A stretch of 64,000 nucleotides of DNA from Frigoribacterium sp. PhB160 (GTDB taxonomy: Bacteria; Actinomycetota; Actinomycetes; Actinomycetales; Microbacteriaceae), in the NCBI RefSeq assembly GCF_003751785.1, contig NZ_RKIE01000003.1:1-64000 (forward strand), written 5' to 3'. The notes under the pieces are model-generated. The model was not told where the DNA came from. It made no database searches and saw only the letters and a list, made by a program, of their open reading frames with translations. This document shows positions 26,593 through 35,176 of this stretch, piece after piece (within the stretch, counting starts at the first letter, position 1; each line of letters opens with the position of its first letter). A program made the translations under genes and the position numbers.

Positions 26593-27618
26593 TCAGGGAC
26601 GTCGGGAGGCGCTGGGCGGGCCGGTGACCGACCCCTGCGCCAGGTAGGTGGGGGCGATGAGCTCGACGCCGGCCTCGACGCGCCCGTCGATGCGGTCGAA
26701 GGCGGCCTCGACCGCACGGCGGCACATCTCGTCGATCGGCAGGGGGATCATGTCGAGGGCGGGGTCGAGCTCGTCGGCGGGGTAGCTCGCGCAGGCGGCG
26801 AGCACGGACAGGTCGCGGGGCACCTCGAGCCCGAGCTGCCGGACGCGCTGCAGCACCGCCTCGGCCGTCGGCTCGCTGCAGTGCAGGACGAGTGCCGTCA
26901 TGCCCGGCAGGCGCGAGCGCAGCTCGTCGAAGGCCCGCCCGCCGGAGGCGCGGCTCAGGTCGGTCGGGATGGTCACGGTCTCGACGCCCCGCGCCGCGGC
27001 CCTGGCCGCGAACGAGTCGTCGAACCGGCGGATGAAGCCGGTGTCGCGCTCGTGGTAGGAGGCGGGGTGGCCGACGACGCCGACCACGGCGTGCCCGGCG
27101 TCGGCGAGCCGGTCGACGCTCTGGGCGGCGGCGGCCTCGAAGTCGAGGTCGACGCAGGCCAGGCCCTCCGCGCCCTGGGGGATGCCGATGAAGCCGACTG
27201 GGAGGTCGAGCTCGCGGACCAGGTCGACGCGCTCGTCGACGGTCGCGACCCCGATCGCCACGACGCCGTCGACCAGCGAGCTCGACGCGACGCGCCGGAT
27301 GCCCGACACCTCGTCGTCGGTCGCGAGCAGCAGCACGTCGTAGTCGCGACGGCGGGCCGCCTCGACGACGGCCGTGACGAAGCGCATCTGCGTCGGCTGG
27401 TGGTTGTCGGGCCGGATCGGCGCGCTGAGCGCGAGGATGTTGGTCCGCGCCCCGGCCAGCATGCGGGCCCCGGCGTGCGGTCGGTAGCCGAGTCGGTCGA
27501 CGGCGTCGGTGACGCGCTGACGCGTCGTCGCGGCGATCGAGCGCTTGCCCGAGAGGGCGTACGAGACCGTGGAGATCGACACGCCGGCGGCCTCTGCCAC
27601 GTCGTGGATCGTCGCCAT
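26593..27618 (-). CDS. LacI-family transcriptional repressor of the xyloside/xylose genes
   Basis: A 341-residue regulator starting [28 protein letters not shown], the canonical LacI helix-turn-helix and hinge with the YxLSGK variant, followed by a periplasmic-binding-protein-like sugar domain ([20 protein letters not shown] onward). The ATG at 27618 is chosen from this canonical start; the frame is open for over 100 codons upstream but that part runs across the intergenic operator. Its own promoter region and the promoter of the downstream transporter operon both carry matching operators, so it probably represses itself, xylA and the importer until xylose or a xyloside is present. Confidence 0.93.
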   Translation of the reverse strand: MATIHDVAEAAGVSISTVSYALSGKRSIAATTRQRVTDAVDRLGYRPHAGARMLAGARTNILALSAPIRPDNHQPTQMRFVTAVVEAARRRDYDVLLLATDDEVSGIRRVASSSLVDGVVAIGVATVDERVDLVRELDLPVGFIGIPQGAEGLACVDLDFEAAAAQSVDRLADAGHAVVGVVGHPASYHERDTGFIRRFDDSFAARAAARGVETVTIPTDLSRASGGRAFDELRSRLPGMTALVLHCSEPTAEAVLQRVRQLGLEVPRDLSVLAACASYPADELDPALDMIPLPIDEMCRRAVEAAFDRIDGRVEAGVELIAPTYLAQGSVTGPPSASRRP

Positions 27619-27662
27619 GATGACCTCGCTGTCTCGGTGCTCCGGAGTCGGCCTCGTCGTGG

Positions 27663-27676
27663 CGGAAGCGCTTCGA
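27663..27676. promoter_or_regulatory. LacI-family operator between lacI and xylA
   Basis: CGGAAGCGCTTCGA has a perfect AAGCGCTT core (27666-27673) and one mismatch in the outer arms compared with TCGAAGCGCTTCGA. It sits in the divergent lacI-xylA promoter region. Confidence 0.75.
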
Positions 27677-27761
27677 CGGGCTGCGATGCGAGACACTACG
27701 TCAGCAGTGAGCCGCCGCGCAACCCCTTTCGTTGCCTCCGACGACAAATGCCCGGGAGGGC

Positions 27762-27790
27762 TTCCGTCCACCGGTCGGACCGGATATGTT
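27762..27790 (+). promoter_or_regulatory. Likely xylA promoter
   Basis: TTCCGT (27762-27767), 17-base spacer, TATGTT (27785-27790), giving a leader of about 90 bases before xylA. This part of the region is less GC-rich than its surroundings. Confidence 0.45.
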
Positions 27791-27886
27791 GAGCAGCACC
27801 ACAATTGCGGCGGGGCCCCTGGCGCCCCCGTCGAGCGCCACCCCGCCACCCCGCACGCCGGGGACGACCCCCTGGAAGGGACATCG

Positions 27887-29095
27887 ATGTCCGACACCAC
27901 CGCCTCCACGCCCGCTCCCACGCGCGACGACAAGTTCTCGTTCGGCCTCTGGACCATCGGCTACACCGGGGCCGACCCGTTCGGCGGGCCCACGCGCCCC
28001 GACCTCGACGTCGTCGAGGCCGTCGAGAACCTCGACCGGCTGGGCGCCTACGGCCTCACCTTCCACGACGACGACCTCTTCGCGTTCGGCTCGACCGACG
28101 CCGAGCGCCAGACGCAGATCGACCGCCTCAAGGGCGCCCTCGACGCCACCGGCATCGTCGTGCCGATGGTCACCACGAACCTCTTCAGCGCGCCCGTCTT
28201 CAAGGACGGCGGCTTCACGTCGAACGACCGAGGCGTGCGCCGCTTCGCGCTCCGCAAGGTGCTGCGCAACATCGACCTGGCCGCCGAGCTCGGCGCCCAG
28301 ACCTTCGTCATGTGGGGCGGCCGCGAGGGCGCCGAGTACGACAGCGCGAAGGACGTGCAGGCTGCGCTCTCCCGCTACAAGGAGGGCGTCGACATGCTGG
28401 CCCAGTACGTCGTCGACAAGGGCTACGACCTCCGCTTCGCCATCGAGCCGAAGCCCAACGAGCCCCGCGGCGACATCCTGCTGCCGACGCTCGGCCACGC
28501 GATCGCCTTCATCGACACGCTCGAGCGCCCCGACCTGTTCGGCGTCAACCCCGAGGTCGGCCACGAGCAGATGGCCGGCCTGAACTTCACGGCCGGCATC
28601 GCCCAGGCGCTGTACCAGGGCAAGCTCTTCCACATCGACCTCAACGGCCAGCGCGGCATCAAGTACGACCAAGACCTCGTCTTCGGTCACGGCGACCTGC
28701 AGAACGCGTTCTCGCTCGTCGACCTGCTCGAGCACGGCTCGCCCGCCGGCGGCCCCAGCTACGACGGCCCCCGCCACTTCGACTACAAGCCCTCGCGCAC
28801 CGAGTCGATCGACGGCGTCTGGGAGTCGGCGGCCGCCAACATGCGCATGTACCTGCTGCTGAAGGAGCGCGCGCAGGCCTTCCGCGCCGACCCCGAGGTG
28901 CAGGAGGCGCTGCTCGCCTCCCAGGTCGCCGAGCTCTCCACGCCCACCCTCGGCGACGGCGAGGGCTACGAGCAGCTGCTGGCCGACCGCGCCTCCTACG
29001 AGGACTTCGACGCCGCCGCCCACTTCGGCGGCCACGGCTACGGCTTCGTCCGCCTGCAGCAGCTCGCGATCGAGCACCTGATGGGCGCTCGCTAG
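27887..29095 (+). CDS. xylA: Xylose isomerase
   Basis: A 402-residue isomerase converting D-xylose to D-xylulose. Active-site segments are visible: [13 protein letters not shown] near residue 50 (catalytic histidine and aspartate), [12 protein letters not shown] near 143, [13 protein letters not shown] near 185 (metal glutamate and lysine), [10 protein letters not shown] near 225 (metal ligands) and [24 protein letters not shown] near 250. Length fits the shorter actinobacterial class. The ATG at 27887 follows a GGAAGGG ribosome-binding site; upstream in-frame starts are unlikely. Its stop overlaps the stop of the convergent gene by 3 bases. Its product feeds XylB encoded 9 kb away. Confidence 0.97.
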   Translation: MSDTTASTPAPTRDDKFSFGLWTIGYTGADPFGGPTRPDLDVVEAVENLDRLGAYGLTFHDDDLFAFGSTDAERQTQIDRLKGALDATGIVVPMVTTNLFSAPVFKDGGFTSNDRGVRRFALRKVLRNIDLAAELGAQTFVMWGGREGAEYDSAKDVQAALSRYKEGVDMLAQYVVDKGYDLRFAIEPKPNEPRGDILLPTLGHAIAFIDTLERPDLFGVNPEVGHEQMAGLNFTAGIAQALYQGKLFHIDLNGQRGIKYDQDLVFGHGDLQNAFSLVDLLEHGSPAGGPSYDGPRHFDYKPSRTESIDGVWESAAANMRMYLLLKERAQAFRADPEVQEALLASQVAELSTPTLGDGEGYEQLLADRASYEDFDAAAHFGGHGYGFVRLQQLAIEHLMGAR

Positions 29096-29937
29096 TCCTC
29101 CACCGCACCACGAGCACGGTCGGCGTCGCGCCGGGCGGACGTCGCGTCCGCCCCGGCGCGGCGCCGTTCGCGTCGGAGGAACTTCTCCCGGTCGTCCAGG
29201 TCCCGCTGCCGCGCCTCGACCGCCGCGAACTCGTCCCGCAGGCGCCGGAGGCCGTCGGCCACCTCGTCTCGCGAGCGGGCGAGCTCGGCCCAGCGCGCCT
29301 CCACGTCGTCCCGCTCGGACTCGGCCTGCTCGGCGGCGCGCTCGGCCTCGTCGGCGGCCTGCTCGGCCGAGCGGCGACGGGCGGCCCGGTCGTCGTCCGG
29401 CGACGCGCGTCGCGCCGGCCGGGGGCGCGGACGACTCGGGGCCTCCCCCGCGACCGCGTCGTCGAGGTCGGCCTCGTCGACGCCGTCGGCGACGAGCGCC
29501 CGGACGAGGGCCCCGCTGCGGGCCGCGCCGGCGGCTCCCTCGTCGGCCACGACAGCACGGAGGGTCCCGTCGACGCCGGTGACGGCGGAGGCGGCGAGCG
29601 GGGCGCCCGCGTCGGACGCGAGTCCGCGGGCACGGCTCGTCAGGTCGGCGAGCGCCGCCTTCCGCTCGGCGGACAGGCGCCCCACCTCGTCACGGTCGCC
29701 GTGACGCTGGGCCGTCCGGAAGCGGTCGCCCAGCTCGGCGAGCTCGTCGAGGCCGCCCTCGGCCGCGAGCAGGTTCACCGCCCACGCCGCGGCGGAGGGC
29801 CTCCGGAGGGCCCTCACCCGGGCGGCGAGGTCGCGGTCGCCGTCGTCGGCGGCGTGACGGGCGAGGTCGGTGCGGGCCGCGACGAACCGCGGGGGCGGCG
29901 TGCCGTAGAGCTGCCGGACGGCCTCGGCGAAGTCCAT
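29092..29937 (-). CDS. Hypothetical coiled-coil protein
   Basis: A 281-residue protein I cannot assign to a function. Residues 1-60 form a conserved-looking head ([19 protein letters not shown], then [17 protein letters not shown]), the centre is alanine-rich, and residues about 165-281 are a long charged coiled coil ([20 protein letters not shown] onward). I recall similar proteins as common hypotheticals in high-GC actinobacteria. The ATG has TAGGGT six bases upstream, the leaderless pattern. No signal peptide or membrane segment. A structural or DNA-associated role is possible but not shown. Confidence 0.8.
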   Translation of the reverse strand: MDFAEAVRQLYGTPPPRFVAARTDLARHAADDGDRDLAARVRALRRPSAAAWAVNLLAAEGGLDELAELGDRFRTAQRHGDRDEVGRLSAERKAALADLTSRARGLASDAGAPLAASAVTGVDGTLRAVVADEGAAGAARSGALVRALVADGVDEADLDDAVAGEAPSRPRPRPARRASPDDDRAARRRSAEQAADEAERAAEQAESERDDVEARWAELARSRDEVADGLRRLRDEFAAVEARQRDLDDREKFLRRERRRAGADATSARRDADRARGAVED

Positions 29938-29943
29938 CCGCCG

Positions 29944-29949
29944 ACCCTA
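29944..29949 (-). promoter_or_regulatory. Leaderless -10 element for the coiled-coil gene
   Basis: Minus-strand TAGGGT ends six bases before the ATG at 29937. Confidence 0.55.
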
Positions 29950-29971
29950 CCGAGCGGTGCGGCCCGGCGGC

Positions 29972-30868
29972 TCAGGCCGCGACGGGCTCGTCGCCGGACG
30001 AGGCGAGGAGGTCGACGTCCTCCGCGAGCGGGGAGGACGACGCGCGCCGCGCCTCCACCGAGTCCAGGGCGAACGAGACGTGGGGCGCCAGCGCCTCGGC
30101 CCAGGTGCGGTGCATCGAGGCCCACGAGAAGAGGTCCTGCACGAAGAGGCCGTCGAGGTCCCAGGCGGGGAACGGCACGGCCGTCACGCCGTCGATCTCA
30201 CGGGCGAGCCGGCGGGTGACGGCGTCGAGGCGGGCGATCTGGGCGGTGATGAGGCGGCGGGCCAGCGGCGGGATGGGCCGGAAGTCGGCCATCGGCGGCA
30301 GCTCGGCCACGACGACGGCGCAGTCGCGTCCGGCCTCGCGGCGGGCACGCTCGATCAGCTTGCGGAGGCTGCGCTCCCACGACGCCGGGCTGGTGACCGT
30401 GAGCACGTCGGCGATGCCGAGCAGCAGGACGGCCACGTCGGTGCCGGGCGCGGCGAGCGCCGGGAGGGTCGAGGCCGTCTCGGCGGTGAGCACCGGCGAC
30501 GAGACCTCGGTCCAGCCCATGCCCCGGCGGCGGTTCGCGGCGACGCGCTGGGCGGTCTGGCTCGACGTCGTCATGCCGTGGCTCAGCACGCCGAGGCCGG
30601 CGACCGCGACGCTGCCGACGAAGGCGAGGCTCTCGGGTCGCGGGCCCTCGACCCGGGAGGTGCGCTCGTCGCGCGGGAAGATCGACGTCGACATCTCGCG
30701 ACGATAGATTTCGAAGTGGATGCCGAGCAGGGGCCGGGCCGCGGCGAGGAGGCCGCCGACGACGACCGAGCGCACGCGGCGGCGCCGCGGCGCGGGCGTC
30801 AGCGCCACCTCGACGCCCGGCACGGGCTCGGGGAGGGCCGGGTGGCCGGTGATGGTGTCGTCGTGCAT
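29972..30868 (-). CDS. SGNH-hydrolase-like protein with degenerate active site
   Basis: A 298-residue protein that fits the SGNH/GDSL hydrolase fold: block I around FVGSVAVAGLGVLSHG (residues 83-98), block III at LLLGIADV (148-155), a PP motif in AELPPMADF, and block V near DLFSWASMH followed by WAEALAPHV. However the GDS of block I reads GSV, the GxND reads GIAD, and the DxxH reads ASMH, so the catalytic serine and aspartate are not where they should be. It may be a non-catalytic member. A hydrophobic stretch at residues 34-50 could be a membrane anchor. It is divergent from the TetR operon at 31198 with a 329-base gap. Confidence 0.7.
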   Translation of the reverse strand: MHDDTITGHPALPEPVPGVEVALTPAPRRRRVRSVVVGGLLAAARPLLGIHFEIYRREMSTSIFPRDERTSRVEGPRPESLAFVGSVAVAGLGVLSHGMTTSSQTAQRVAANRRRGMGWTEVSSPVLTAETASTLPALAAPGTDVAVLLLGIADVLTVTSPASWERSLRKLIERARREAGRDCAVVVAELPPMADFRPIPPLARRLITAQIARLDAVTRRLAREIDGVTAVPFPAWDLDGLFVQDLFSWASMHRTWAEALAPHVSFALDSVEARRASSSPLAEDVDLLASSGDEPVAA

Positions 30869-31158
30869 GTGCGTCCTGCGTCCTGCTGACCGAGCGTGTG
30901 TCGGGGTCCCCGTCCTGGGGCACTGCCGAGTCTCGCCGCGCGGTCCCTCCCGCGCGCCCCCCCTTGCGCAATGGGGACAATGCGCATGCATGGACCCACG
31001 TCCGCAGAAGTGTGGACACGACCTCGAGGAATGCCTGGTCAGAGGCCTGGCGCCGACCCCGCGGGGAGGCGCGGTGCACGCCGACCGAGCCCGCACCCGT
31101 CCCGCGAACTGGGGGCATGTCGATGGGCGTCCGCCCGACCCGGGCCGTGGCGGACCGT

Positions 31159-31184
31159 GATCTTGCACACGGCTGTGCAAGATC
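31159..31184. promoter_or_regulatory. TetR operator: perfect 11-base inverted repeat
   Basis: Arms GATCTTGCACA (31159-31169) and TGTGCAAGATC (31174-31184) around CGGC. It covers the -35 element and most of the spacer of the promoter described next, so binding would shut off the operon starting at 31198. Confidence 0.88.
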
Positions 31185-31191
31185 GTAGAGT
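31163..31191 (+). promoter_or_regulatory. Promoter of the TetR/pseudo-ATPase/YhgE operon
   Basis: TTGCAC (31163-31168), 17-base spacer, TAGAGT (31186-31191), then six bases to the GTG at 31198. Leaderless. Confidence 0.7.
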
Positions 31192-31197
31192 GAGCGG

Positions 31198-31932
31198 GTG
31201 CCGACGACCCACCCGACCCCTCCCCCGACGCCCGCCCGTGCGCCGCGCCGCGACGCCGCGGCGAACCGCGAGGCGCTCATGGCCGCGGCGGTGCGGCTGC
31301 TGAACCGCGACCCCGCCGTGCCGCTCGAGGCGATCGCGGCCGAGGCGGGCCTCTCGCGCCGCAGCGTCTACGGGCACTTCGCGACCCGCGACGACCTCGT
31401 GCGCGAGGTGACCCTGCGCGGGGCCGCCCGCGTCGGCGCGGCCGCGCTGCCGGAGCCGACCGACGACCCGGTCGTGCAGCTCGCCACCCTCGGCGCCCGG
31501 CTCTGGGCCGAGGTCGCCCACGTGCGCGTGATGGCCCAGCTGACCGTCCGCGGGCCGATGATGCACGACGTCGCGACGGCGCTCGCCCCGCTGCGGGCCT
31601 TCCTCCGCGAGACCGTCCGACGAGGCGTCGCCGAGGGCCGGATGCGCGACGACGTCGCGCTCGACACCCTCGCCCGCCTCGTCGAGGGCGCCGCCCTGTC
31701 GGTTCTCGACGAGGCCGCGACCCACGGCCTCGACCGGGCCGAGGGACACCGTCTGGTGATGCTGACCGTCCTGGCCGTCGTCGGGCTCGGCTGGCGCGAG
31801 GCCGCCGAGCTGATCGCCTCGACGCCCGAGCTCGCCCGCCCGCTCGACCCGGCCGCGCCCGCGACCCTCGCCGCGCCCGCTTCCCCTCCCCCGTCCGCCA
31901 CCCCGACCACGCCCTCGGAGCAGAACGCATGA
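31198..31932 (+). CDS. TetR/AcrR-family regulator of the YhgE operon
   Basis: A 244-residue regulator. The helix-turn-helix IAAEAGLSRRSVYGHFATRDDLV spans residues about 44-66 and is preceded by a proline-rich tail; the C-terminal domain is helical, followed by an unusual proline/threonine/alanine-rich tail of about 35 residues (PAAPATLAAPASPPPSATP). It starts with GTG, six bases after TAGAGT. Its last codons overlap the next gene (ATGA), so it is the first gene of a three-gene coupled operon that it probably autoregulates through the inverted repeat at 31159-31184. Confidence 0.9.
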   Translation: MPTTHPTPPPTPARAPRRDAAANREALMAAAVRLLNRDPAVPLEAIAAEAGLSRRSVYGHFATRDDLVREVTLRGAARVGAAALPEPTDDPVVQLATLGARLWAEVAHVRVMAQLTVRGPMMHDVATALAPLRAFLRETVRRGVAEGRMRDDVALDTLARLVEGAALSVLDEAATHGLDRAEGHRLVMLTVLAVVGLGWREAAELIASTPELARPLDPAAPATLAAPASPPPSATPTTPSEQNA

Positions 31933-32561
31933 GACTCGAGCTCGACCAGGTCGCCGTGGGCGACGGACCGGGGGCCCCGCTGCCCGAGATCAGCGCCGTC
32001 GCCGACCGGGGCGCCCCCGGCTTCGTCGGCGTCGAGACGGTCGACGCGCCCACGCTGGCCTCGCTCGTCGCCGGCGGCCGGATGCTGCCCGACCGGGGCC
32101 GGGTGACGCTCGACGGGAGGGAGGCGACGGACGCGATCCGCGCCTCCTTCGCCCTCGTCGACACGCCCTCGGTGGCCGAGCCGTTCGCGACCCTCACCGT
32201 GGCGCAGGTCGCGCGGGAGGAGCTGGCCCTGGCCGGACTGCGCTCCGACCGCGCGAGCGCCGCGCTGCTGCTCGACGAGATCGGGCTGGCCGACCACCGG
32301 GGCACGCGCCTGAGCGCGCTGCCGTCCGAGCTCCGCGTCCGGCTGCTGACCGAGCTGGCCGTGCTGCGGCCCGGCGTCGCGGGCCTCGTCCTCACGACGC
32401 CCGAGCGCCACGGCGGCGACGTGCACGGCTGGCTCGCGGTCGTGCGCGACCTCGCCGAGCGCGGCTACACCGTGCTGACCGTGACGAGCCTCGCGGCGAT
32501 GACCGTGATCGCCCCCTCCGACACCGACCCCGACACCGCCCCCAGGAGCGACCCCTCGTGA
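31929..32561 (+). CDS. ABC-ATPase-like protein lacking all catalytic motifs (pseudo-ATPase)
   Basis: A 210-residue protein that follows the layout of an ABC ATP-binding domain: LELDQVAV start, RGRVTLDGREATDAI, an ATLTVAQVARE Q-loop region, LLDEIGLADHRGTRLSALP and VVRDLAERGYTVLTVTSL. Yet the Walker A position (residues 34-42) reads GVETVDAPT with no lysine, the signature reads LSALPSE (128-134), Walker B reads GLVLTTPE (152-159) without the aspartate-glutamate pair, and the H-loop histidine is serine 187. It should not hydrolyse ATP. It is coupled by 4-base overlaps to the TetR gene before and the YhgE gene after, so it is maintained as a gene, perhaps as a structural partner of the permease. 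Confidence 0.7.
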   Translation: MRLELDQVAVGDGPGAPLPEISAVADRGAPGFVGVETVDAPTLASLVAGGRMLPDRGRVTLDGREATDAIRASFALVDTPSVAEPFATLTVAQVAREELALAGLRSDRASAALLLDEIGLADHRGTRLSALPSELRVRLLTELAVLRPGVAGLVLTTPERHGGDVHGWLAVVRDLAERGYTVLTVTSLAAMTVIAPSDTDPDTAPRSDPS

Positions 32562-34624
32562 AGATCATCGCCCTCGTCCGCTCCGAGCTGCAGCGCCTCA
32601 CGTCGACCGGCCTCGCCCGGCTCGCCCTCGTCGCGCTGATGACCGTGCCCCTGCTCTACGGCGGCCTCTACCTCTGGGCCAACCAGGACCCGTACGCGAA
32701 GCTCGACCAGGTCCCCGCGGCGATCGTCGACGCCGACCTCGGCACCGTCGTCGACGGGAAGGCCACGAACTACGGCGAGCAGGTCACCGACGAAGTCGTC
32801 GACGGCGGCGACTTCGACTGGCACGCGGTGTCGGCGGCCCAGGCGGCGGCAGGCCTCCGCGACGGCACCTACGACTTCACCTTCTCGATCCCGAGCGACT
32901 TCAGCGCCGACCTCGTCAGCGCCTCGAGCGACGACCCCACGCGCGCGCAGATCACGCTCGCGACCAACGACGCCAACAGCTACCTGTCGACGACCATCGC
33001 CGGGCAGGCCGGCAAGACGATCCGCGCGTCGGTCACCGAGAAGGTCGGCAAGGAGGCCGCGGAGCAGCTGCTCGTCGGCCTCGCCGACATCCGCACCTCG
33101 CTCGGCAGCGCGGTCGACGGCGCCGACCAGCTCGTCAGCGGCACCGTCTCGGCGACCGACGGCGCCGACCAGCTCGTGGCGGGCGCCTCCGACGCCTCTG
33201 CCGGGGCCGACCGCCTCTCGACCGGGGCCTCCGACGCCGCGACGGGCGCCGACTCCCTCGCGGCCGGCACCGCCCGGCTCGCCACGGGAGCGACCGCCCT
33301 CTCCTCCGGCCTCGACCAGCTCGAGACCGCGACGAGCGGCCTGCCCGCGAGCACCCGGCAGCTGGCGACCGGCGCGCAGCAGGTCGCCGAGGGCGACCGC
33401 GCCCTGGCCGACGCCCTCGGCCCGGTCGCCGCGCAGAGCGCCGCCGACGCCGCGCAGATCCCCACCGAGGCCGAGGTGAAGGAGGCGCTGCTCACGAGCC
33501 CCCTGCAGCTGACCGACGCGCAGGCCACGGCCCTCGCCGCCCAGATCAGCGGCCTCAACGGCCGGCTCTCGGCGGCGAACGACCAGGTGCAGGCGCTGAA
33601 CGGCCAGGTCGGGACGCTCGCCGACGGGGCCGAGCAGGTCTCGGCCGGAGCAGCGCAGCTGAGCGCCGCGGCACCCGCCCTCGCCTCCGGCGTCTCCGAC
33701 GCCGCCGACGGCGCGGGGCAGCTCGAGACGGGCGCGGCGAGCGCCGCCTCGGGCGCCTCGACGCTGGCCACGGGCCTCGACGACCTCGACACGGGCGCGG
33801 CCTCGCTCGCGAGCGGGCTGGCCGCGCTGGACGAGGGGTCGACGACCCTCCGCGACGGCGTCGTCCAGCTGCGGGACGGGACCGTGCGCCTCCGCGACGG
33901 CCTCCAGAGCGGCCTCGGCGAGATCCCCGCGAGCACGGAGCAGAGCCGGGGGGACCAGGCCTCGGCGATCAGCGACCCCGTCGCCGTCTCCGACCAGGCG
34001 CTCACCAGCGCGGGCACCTACGGCGCCGGCCTCGCGCCGTTCTTCATCAGCCTCGCGGCGTGGATCGGCATCTACGCCCTGTTCCTCATCGTCAAGCCCC
34101 TCTCGAAGCGGGCCGTCACCGCCGTCAAGGCCCCCGTGCGGATCGTCACGGCGGGCTGGCTCGCCCCCGCGCTGCTCGGCGTCGTGCAGATGGTCGCGCT
34201 CTTCGCGGTGGTGCGCGGCGCGCTGGGCTTCGACGTCGCGCACCCCTGGGGCATGGTCGGGCTCATGGCGCTCGCGTCGGTCACCTTCGCGGCGATCATC
34301 ATGATGCTCAACGTGCTGCTGGGCAGCGTCGGGCAGTTCCTCGGGCTGGTGCTCATGGTGGTCCAGCTCGTGACGGCGGGCGGCACCTTCCCGTGGCAGA
34401 CCCTGCCCGGGCCGCTGGCGGCGCTCCACTTCGTGCTGCCGATGAGCTACGCGACCGACGGTCTGCGCCAGCTCATGTACGGCGGCAGCACCGCGGCGGC
34501 CTGGACCGACGCCGGGGTGCTGGCGCTGTGGATGCTCGGGGCCCTGCTCGTCTCGCTGCTGTCCACGGCCCGCATGACGCGACGGCGCACCCTCCGCGAC
34601 CTGCGGCCCTCGCTGATCGGCTGA
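32558..34624 (+). CDS. YhgE/Pip-family membrane protein with ABC-2-type permease domain
   Basis: A 688-residue protein. One helix near residues 15-36 is followed by a large extracytoplasmic region (about 37-485) and then about five or six C-terminal helices (from FFISLAAWIGIYALFLIV to VLALWMLGALLVSLLS). The outer region contains many degenerate repeats of the type GAxxLxxG (residues about 185-300 and 355-465), predicted to form a helical stalk, as in YhgE, Pip and EsaA/YueB. Family members act in phage attachment or transport, mostly unresolved. GTG start overlaps the pseudo-ATPase stop. Export of a TetR ligand is a reasonable inference. Confidence 0.88.
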   Translation: MKIIALVRSELQRLTSTGLARLALVALMTVPLLYGGLYLWANQDPYAKLDQVPAAIVDADLGTVVDGKATNYGEQVTDEVVDGGDFDWHAVSAAQAAAGLRDGTYDFTFSIPSDFSADLVSASSDDPTRAQITLATNDANSYLSTTIAGQAGKTIRASVTEKVGKEAAEQLLVGLADIRTSLGSAVDGADQLVSGTVSATDGADQLVAGASDASAGADRLSTGASDAATGADSLAAGTARLATGATALSSGLDQLETATSGLPASTRQLATGAQQVAEGDRALADALGPVAAQSAADAAQIPTEAEVKEALLTSPLQLTDAQATALAAQISGLNGRLSAANDQVQALNGQVGTLADGAEQVSAGAAQLSAAAPALASGVSDAADGAGQLETGAASAASGASTLATGLDDLDTGAASLASGLAALDEGSTTLRDGVVQLRDGTVRLRDGLQSGLGEIPASTEQSRGDQASAISDPVAVSDQALTSAGTYGAGLAPFFISLAAWIGIYALFLIVKPLSKRAVTAVKAPVRIVTAGWLAPALLGVVQMVALFAVVRGALGFDVAHPWGMVGLMALASVTFAAIIMMLNVLLGSVGQFLGLVLMVVQLVTAGGTFPWQTLPGPLAALHFVLPMSYATDGLRQLMYGGSTAAAWTDAGVLALWMLGALLVSLLSTARMTRRRTLRDLRPSLIG

Positions 34625-34640
34625 GGCCGGGCGGCGTCGC

Positions 34641-34657
34641 GGCGACGGACCGTCGCC
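34641..34657. terminator. Hairpin between convergent yhgE and DUF3151 genes
   Basis: Seven-base stem GGCGACG (34641-34647) / CGTCGCC (34651-34657) with a 3-base loop, in the 84-base gap between the two stops; further GC-rich inverted segments follow. Confidence 0.5.
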
Positions 34658-34708
34658 CGGGGCCGCCCCGCGCCTCCCCGGGGCTCGGGAGCGGCCGGGC
34701 CGGCCGGG

Positions 34709-35125
34709 TCAGGCGCGCTCGGCCTCGATGGCGGGCGCGGCGGCCGGGTCGGCGTCGGCGAGGAAGGTCGTCAGGCGCTCGACCTCGTCGGCCTCGCCGA
34801 TCGCGGCGGCCCCGCGGCGGAGCGCGAAGAGCGCCCGCAGCACGCCCCGGTTGGCCTCGTGCGACCACGGCACCGGGCCCTGGCCGCGCCAGCCGGCCTT
34901 GCGCAGCGCGTCGAGGCCGCGGTGGTACCCGACCCGGGCGTAGGCGTACGCCTCGAGCTCGGCCCCCCGGGCCGCGGCCTCGTCGCTGAGCAGGGCCCAG
35001 GCGAGGGACGACGTCGGGTGCGCCGTGACGACCTCGACGAGGTCGAGCGTCTCGAGGTCGGCGAGCACGTCGGGCTCGGCGGGCAGCAGGGTCTCGGGCA
35101 CGCCGAGGAGGTTCGTGGAGGTCAT
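34709..35125 (-). CDS. DUF3151 domain protein
   Basis: A 138-residue actinobacterial protein of unknown function. It matches the DUF3151 pattern with LLPAEPDVLADL at the N terminus, AHPTSSLAWALLSDEA near residue 37, EAYAYARVGYHRGLDALRKAGWRG near 57 and VPWSHEANRGVLRALFAL near 82. No signal or membrane segment. The ATG at 35125 is chosen over a GTG nine bases earlier because it yields the usual start; TAGCGT lies seven bases upstream, suggesting a leaderless transcript. It is encoded next to a TrmH-type methyltransferase on the same strand. Confidence 0.88.
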   Translation of the reverse strand: MTSTNLLGVPETLLPAEPDVLADLETLDLVEVVTAHPTSSLAWALLSDEAAARGAELEAYAYARVGYHRGLDALRKAGWRGQGPVPWSHEANRGVLRALFALRRGAAAIGEADEVERLTTFLADADPAAAPAIEAERA

Positions 35126-35176
35126 GCCGACCACGCTAGCGGGCGCCCCCGACGGATCCGCCCGTTCCGTGCTCGC

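Larger units (their letters stand above)
30869..31197. other. Long divergent intergenic region between the SGNH-like gene and the TetR operon
   Basis: No credible gene is seen. It holds the TetR operator and promoter at its right end, two copies of TGCGCA 16 bases apart (30965-30970 and 30981-30986) in a locally AT-richer stretch, and one GGAGGCGCG word (about 31064). The promoter of the SGNH-like gene should lie here but I cannot place it. Confidence 0.6.

Noticed and set aside
26593-27957. A longer LacI protein starting at 27957
   Set aside because: The added residues read through the divergent xylA start and the operator; the LacI helix-turn-helix begins at the ATG at 27618.
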